Source of the DNA: Carettochelys insculpta
Taxonomy: Eukaryota; Chordata; Testudines; Carettochelyidae
Length of the DNA: 64,000 bases
NCBI RefSeq assembly: GCF_033958435.1
Contig: NC_134158.1
Span: 4,731,837-4,795,836 of the forward strand
Direction of reading: 5' to 3'
A model generated the notes under the pieces. That model did no database searches, was not told where the DNA came from, and saw only the letters and a list, made by a program, of their open reading frames with translations. The first letter of the stretch is position 1. Each line of letters opens with the position of its first letter. Of the stretch, positions 60,181 through 64,000 are shown piece by piece. The position numbers were made by a program, and so were the translations under genes.

Positions 60181-61520
60181 AGGGCAGGCTGGGTTCTTTG
60201 GTTTGTGCTTAGTTTGGGCACAGCAGCAAGAGGAAAATTACACTTATTAGAGGCCTTAACAGTTACTTTGTATTTCTACACAGATGGAAACAATATAACT
60301 CAGACAAGTGATCGAAGTACCACAATTGTGAATTTTTGTTTATAACTTTTCTAACAGTTAATAGGAAACCGCTGGCAGCGATTTTACCACAGAAGCGGCT
60401 GCCGCGTGTGAAAGGGGGTTTTAAACTGACCGCTCACTTTATGAATGAAACCAAGATGGCCGCCGAGTGAGTGACAGGCGAATGATTTTACTCGTGGTTA
60501 CTACTATTTGCAGAAGGTCATTGCTGACCACAGCTCGCCAGTTCAGGTAAGGCGAGGACCCCCTGCGGTTTGATAGGCAAGATAAATTTTCTCCAGTTCT
60601 ACGTAAAAGATAGCGGAGGATCGCAGTGTTCTAATAGATCAAAGGGGTAAACGCGTTTTAAAGATAAGGTCAGGGCTTCCCGCGGTCTGAGTGACAGGCT
60701 TATGGTTTTAGCAGTTTATAGCCCGAAAACAGCTCGTACCCGCGGTTTTTAAAGGGGAAACAGCACAATTTAACTTAAGAAAATTTTTAGACAAATTCGC
60801 TAGCTTAAACTAATACAAGTAATGTGTACCCAAGAAAGGCAAGTTGGAGGTGTGATTTTCACCCCTGCCTCTTAGACCTGGTGGAACCAGAGTCTTTCCC
60901 TCAATTCCTATAGGAAAGAAGTGCAATACAGGTGTAATTCTTACCCCTGCCTCCTAGATCCAGTGTGACCCACATTCTCTCAATCCCTCGGGACGAAGTT
61001 GCTACGAACCAGGCATCCCCAGTCTCGGGAGTTAGTTCCAGACCTGGCCAGTAGCTGTAGGTGATTGAAACTCAAAGGGGGGGTGGTTTGCTAATCCCCT
61101 TTATACCCCTTCTGGCACGTAGGCTTCTTCCTGGTGTCAAGTGGCCAATTGGGAGGAGAGTGTTTGAACCCCAGGTTACCCAGGGAAGATGCAAGGCTCA
61201 ATTTGCACCTGTGAATTGTGGACAATTGGGCACCTTTGGAGGTGATGGGCGGGGTTCCCCAATCTTCCTCGTGAAGTGATCAAGGCTGGGGAAGTGATCA
61301 AGGCGCGTCAATTACTGAGATCAGCCAGAAGGGCGGCCATTAGCTAGCCCATCCACTGTCTGGTTTTTGTGTATAGCAGAGAGGCTGGGCGAGACACCAC
61401 ACCTGTGTTCCCAGGACATCAAAGGCCGCCTGCCTCCCCTGCTTATTTCTCTCTCTGCCTCTCCCAGTGGAGGGGAGGGAGAAGAGGAAGAAAAGGCCAA
61501 ATAGGGGGTTCATGTCTGGC
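60181..61520. other. No gene recognised
   Basis: AT-richer anonymous sequence. One YY1-like accaagatggccgccg lies at about 60449-60464. Nothing else I can name. Confidence 0.4.
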
Positions 61521-61524
61521 TACA

Positions 61525-62560
61525 CCTCCCAGAGCTGAGAAGAGAACCCAGGTGTCCTGGTGCCCAGCCCTGACCCTGCTTCAACTGCTAGATCTCCCTC
61601 TGCTCCTACAATAATGTACCCATTAGATGTCACCCTCCTTTGAGAGATGGAAATAGACACCCCGCCCCTCCCAACCCCGCTGCAGTGCCCCTCGCCCCCC
61701 CCCATCCTAAAGCCAGCCTCTGAACCAGGCACCCATTTCACAGCCCCACACACTGAGTCCTGCACGGCCCTTCCTGCGCAGCCCCGCCCCCTGGTCACTC
61801 ACTCATGGGCACAGGACACGTGGCAGTGCCGGAGCGCTCCCCGCAGGCAGCGGCTGGGTCCCAGCCCAGCCCGGCCCAGGTGCAGCGCAGGGCGGCGGTG
61901 GCAGCGGGACGGGCAGCGCCGTTGTGGCCGCGCCCCCCGGCCCTGGTGCTGTGCGGTGCCGCCCGGGGGAGGCGGCGCTGGGCGCCCCGGGGCTGCACCG
62001 GGAACACGTGATGTGCACGTGGCGGGTGTGTAGCGGGTGTGACAGTGTCACACCGACGGGCGGGGCGGGGCGCTGCGGGGGGAGGGGCAGGACTCCGCTC
62101 ACACCCGCTGCAGGGCCGGGCCGGCCGCGGGTGACAACAGCCCTGTCCCGTCCTCTGAGCGCGCGGGGGGGCGGAGCTCCCGGACGGGGCCGCGCGCCCG
62201 GGGGGGCGGGGTTCACCCCCTGGGGACTGTCCCCCCGTGGGGCTCTAGGGGGCACTGACCCCCCCCGCAGCGCTTTGTCACGTGGGCGCCGAGCGGGCAG
62301 CGGCCGCCACAGCCCGGGCAGGGTCAGTCCGGGAAGCGGCTCCCGCCGCGCTCACTGCACATGCGCGGCACGGGGGGCGGGGCATAGCCCCAGCTGCGCG
62401 GGGGTGTTTCGTACAGCCCCGCCCGGCGGTGAGTGTCGGGGTCACGGGCCGGGGGAGGGGGAGCCCCGCGGAGAGCCGGGGGGGGACGGGACAAGCTATG
62501 GGGGGGTCACTCACCCCGTGGGGGGGACACGGACCCGGGGATAATGGCGGGGGGGAGCGG
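61525..62560. repeat. CpG-rich module, copy 2
   Basis: Second copy of 58905-59830, with a roughly 270-bp stretch at about 61632-61900 that differs. It keeps the E-box, NRF1-like site and donor-like gtgagt. Confidence 0.75.
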
Positions 62561-62974
62561 TCGGTCCCCCCGGGGCTCAGCTCGGGCCGCAGTGGGCGGG
62601 GGAGGGGGAACAGACCCAGCCCCAGGGTAGGGGCGCGGGGAGCACTTCTGGGTACCCCGCTCTGCCGGGGGGGGGGGGTCGCTCCGCGGCGCGTGCGCAG
62701 TGCTGGGTGCGCGAGCGGGGCCCCACGTGCGCGTGCAGCTGCCCCCGGCCGGGCCGAGCGGGGGAGAGGGGGGCGTGGTTCGGCCGCGCGCGCTCTCTCC
62801 GGGCGGGGGTTGGTTCTCCTGTCTCCTGGGCGCGAAACGCTCCTGCCGGGGGGGCGGGGAGCGGCGCCATCGCCCCGGCCCAGGTGACAGCGACCTCCCC
62901 GCGCCCGGCTGCTGCCTCCCCCCGAGCCCCCACCGCCGCGTCTGGGGCCTCTGCGAGCTGCGAGGCTCCCCCAG

Positions 62975-63080
62975 CTCCGGCCCTGGGGGCAGAATCCGGC
63001 CCTGGCTGGCTGTGTGGGACCGTAGCTCCCAGCTCCGACTGTCCCTGAAATCATCCCCTCTAGCCTCAGTCTCTGTGACC
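62975..63080 (+). pseudogene. 3' end of a TRIM B30.2 exon, relic
   Basis: The sequence gggggcagaatccggccctgg, agctcccagctccgactgt, ccctgaaatcatcccctct matches the last coding bases, stop and 3' flank of the intact TRIM gene (26597-26690). Only about 25 codons remain (GAESGPGW-L-CGTVAPSSDCP in the altered frame). No other exon is nearby on this strand. Confidence 0.65.
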
Positions 63081-63530
63081 TTGGAGGACTCCCATCTCCC
63101 CAGCCCCCGACTCAGCTCTGTGACCCCTGGATGCCCCTTCCCCTCCCTCCCTCCCTCCCTGCAGGGGGAGAGAGATGAGTTCCTGGGGCTGCAGGAGGGG
63201 CCCTGAGAGGCAGATGTGGGGCTGGGCAGGGGCAGAACTAACAGAGAGGCTTCTGCGGGGACCCCCCTTTAAATTCTCCTCAAACCCCCCCCATTCATGT
63301 ACCTGACCAGGCAGGTCTTTGCCACCAAAGCTCTCTGAGGTGCCCCAGGACGGTGCCTGTTGTCTTCTAGTCACCAGCACAACCAGGTCCCACAAGGGGC
63401 CGGGCGGGAATCGCACACACGGAAATGCCGGCAACGCTGGGGCCGGACAAGCCCCACACAAGCGCCCAGCTGGGAAAGGAAATGACTAGAAATCACAGGA
63501 GTCCCGGGGCTCCCACCCCGCAACCTATCC

Positions 63531-63740
63531 TGAGCCCGGCCCCGCCCACAGTCTGTCCCCACCCAGAGCTCTCACAGCCCCGCCCCCCAAACCTGTCCCG
63601 AGCCGGGCCCCGCCCACAGCCTGTGTCCCCACCCAGAGCTCTCACAGCCCCGCCCCCAAACCTGTCCTGAGCCCGGCCCCGCCCACAGCCTGTGTCCCCA
63701 CTCAGAGATCTCATAGCCCTGCACCTCAAACCTGTACCGA
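63531..63740. repeat. Three tandem ~69-bp GC-box repeats
   Basis: Units begin gagcccggccccgcccacag at about 63532, 63600 and 63669 and contain acccagagctctcacagcccc. The last unit is decayed. Confidence 0.8.
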
Positions 63741-63814
63741 GCCTGGGCTCGCGGTGCCAGCAAAAGGGTCCCTCCGGGGATTGAGCAGCGGCTGAGAAGG
63801 CGGACTCTTGTGTG

Positions 63815-64000
63815 TAATGGCCAATAGCAAGACACGTTACCGTTGATTGGCCAATGAGGAAACGGGATTGTGTCGCTCTAGCCAATGGCCGTGAGGATTG
63901 CCTGGATTGATATAATTGTCACAGAGAGCGGGAACAGAACGGGCGACCAATGGCAGGGAGGACTGAGAAGAACAGGTCAAATTCGGAAGGGGATTGGTTA
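63815..64000. promoter_or_regulatory. CCAAT-box cluster, probable promoter at window edge
   Basis: Six CCAAT boxes in both orientations lie within 180 bp (63821, 63846 and 63851 as a back-to-back pair, 63882, 63947, 63993), with gatataatt at 63908-63916. Such clusters are typical of NF-Y-driven promoters, for example divergent histone H2A/H2B pairs. The gene itself would be outside the window. Confidence 0.45.

Noticed and set aside
1..64000. CRISPR arrays, operons, prokaryotic genes
   Set aside because: Spliced genes, snRNA promoters, CR1/PLE/Utopia elements and CpG islands make this vertebrate DNA; no regularly spaced direct repeats with unique spacers were seen.

Overview
The window looks like a repeat-rich stretch of reptile nuclear DNA, most likely turtle, with a crocodilian as the alternative. 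This rests on a long CR1 LINE open frame, Penelope-like (PLE) relics with a GIY-YIG domain, U2-snRNA-targeted Utopia-type non-LTR retrotransposons (known from reptiles), MIR-like SINEs, short inverted-repeat DNA elements and TRIM (RING/B-box/B30.2) genes with vertebrate exon structure. There are no bacterial features. Species is not determinable by eye.

Layout. 1-12.2 kb: degenerate U2 snRNA repeat units. A unit consists of a PLE tail, a U2 promoter (octamer and PSE), the U2 gene with 3' box, fold-back element and PLE debris, and a GC-rich block with a CTCF-like site. About 2.6-2.7 kb of the unit is repeated at an offset of 5,653 bp. 12.1-14.2 kb: an unrecognised pair of conserved reading frames plus a TRIM exon relic. 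14.2-19.2 kb: repeats, including one 710-bp DNA element. 19.3-26.7 kb: a complete six-exon TRIM gene (466 aa). 26.7-29 kb: LTR and MITE debris. 29-30.7 kb: CR1. 29.9-53.9 kb: a large inverted repeat with arms 29881-41008 and 45091-53862 around a 4.1-kb loop that holds a truncated second TRIM copy. 53.9-57.2 kb: an inverted, damaged copy of the 12.1-14.2 kb segment. 57.2-64 kb: SINE/CR1 pieces, a duplicated CpG-rich module with NRF1- and CTCF-like sites, a B30.2 relic, and a CCAAT-box cluster at the very end that suggests a promoter running out of the window.

The most striking object is the U2/Utopia system. U2 sequence is interrupted after nucleotide 37 (GTGTAGT|ATCTG) at 31110/31111 by a 1,376-bp 5'-truncated element encoding an R2-type zinc knuckle and restriction-like endonuclease. 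The other arm of the palindrome keeps the same U2 gene uninterrupted on the minus strand (52669-52482), giving a natural filled/empty pair. Other U2 copies at 1.2 kb, 3.4 kb and 48.4/37.0 kb carry older or different Utopia-type insertions at the same nucleotide.

The TRIM gene at 19.3 kb is the only clearly intact protein-coding gene of the host. The other open frames are mobile-element genes, relics, or GC- or T-rich artefacts.
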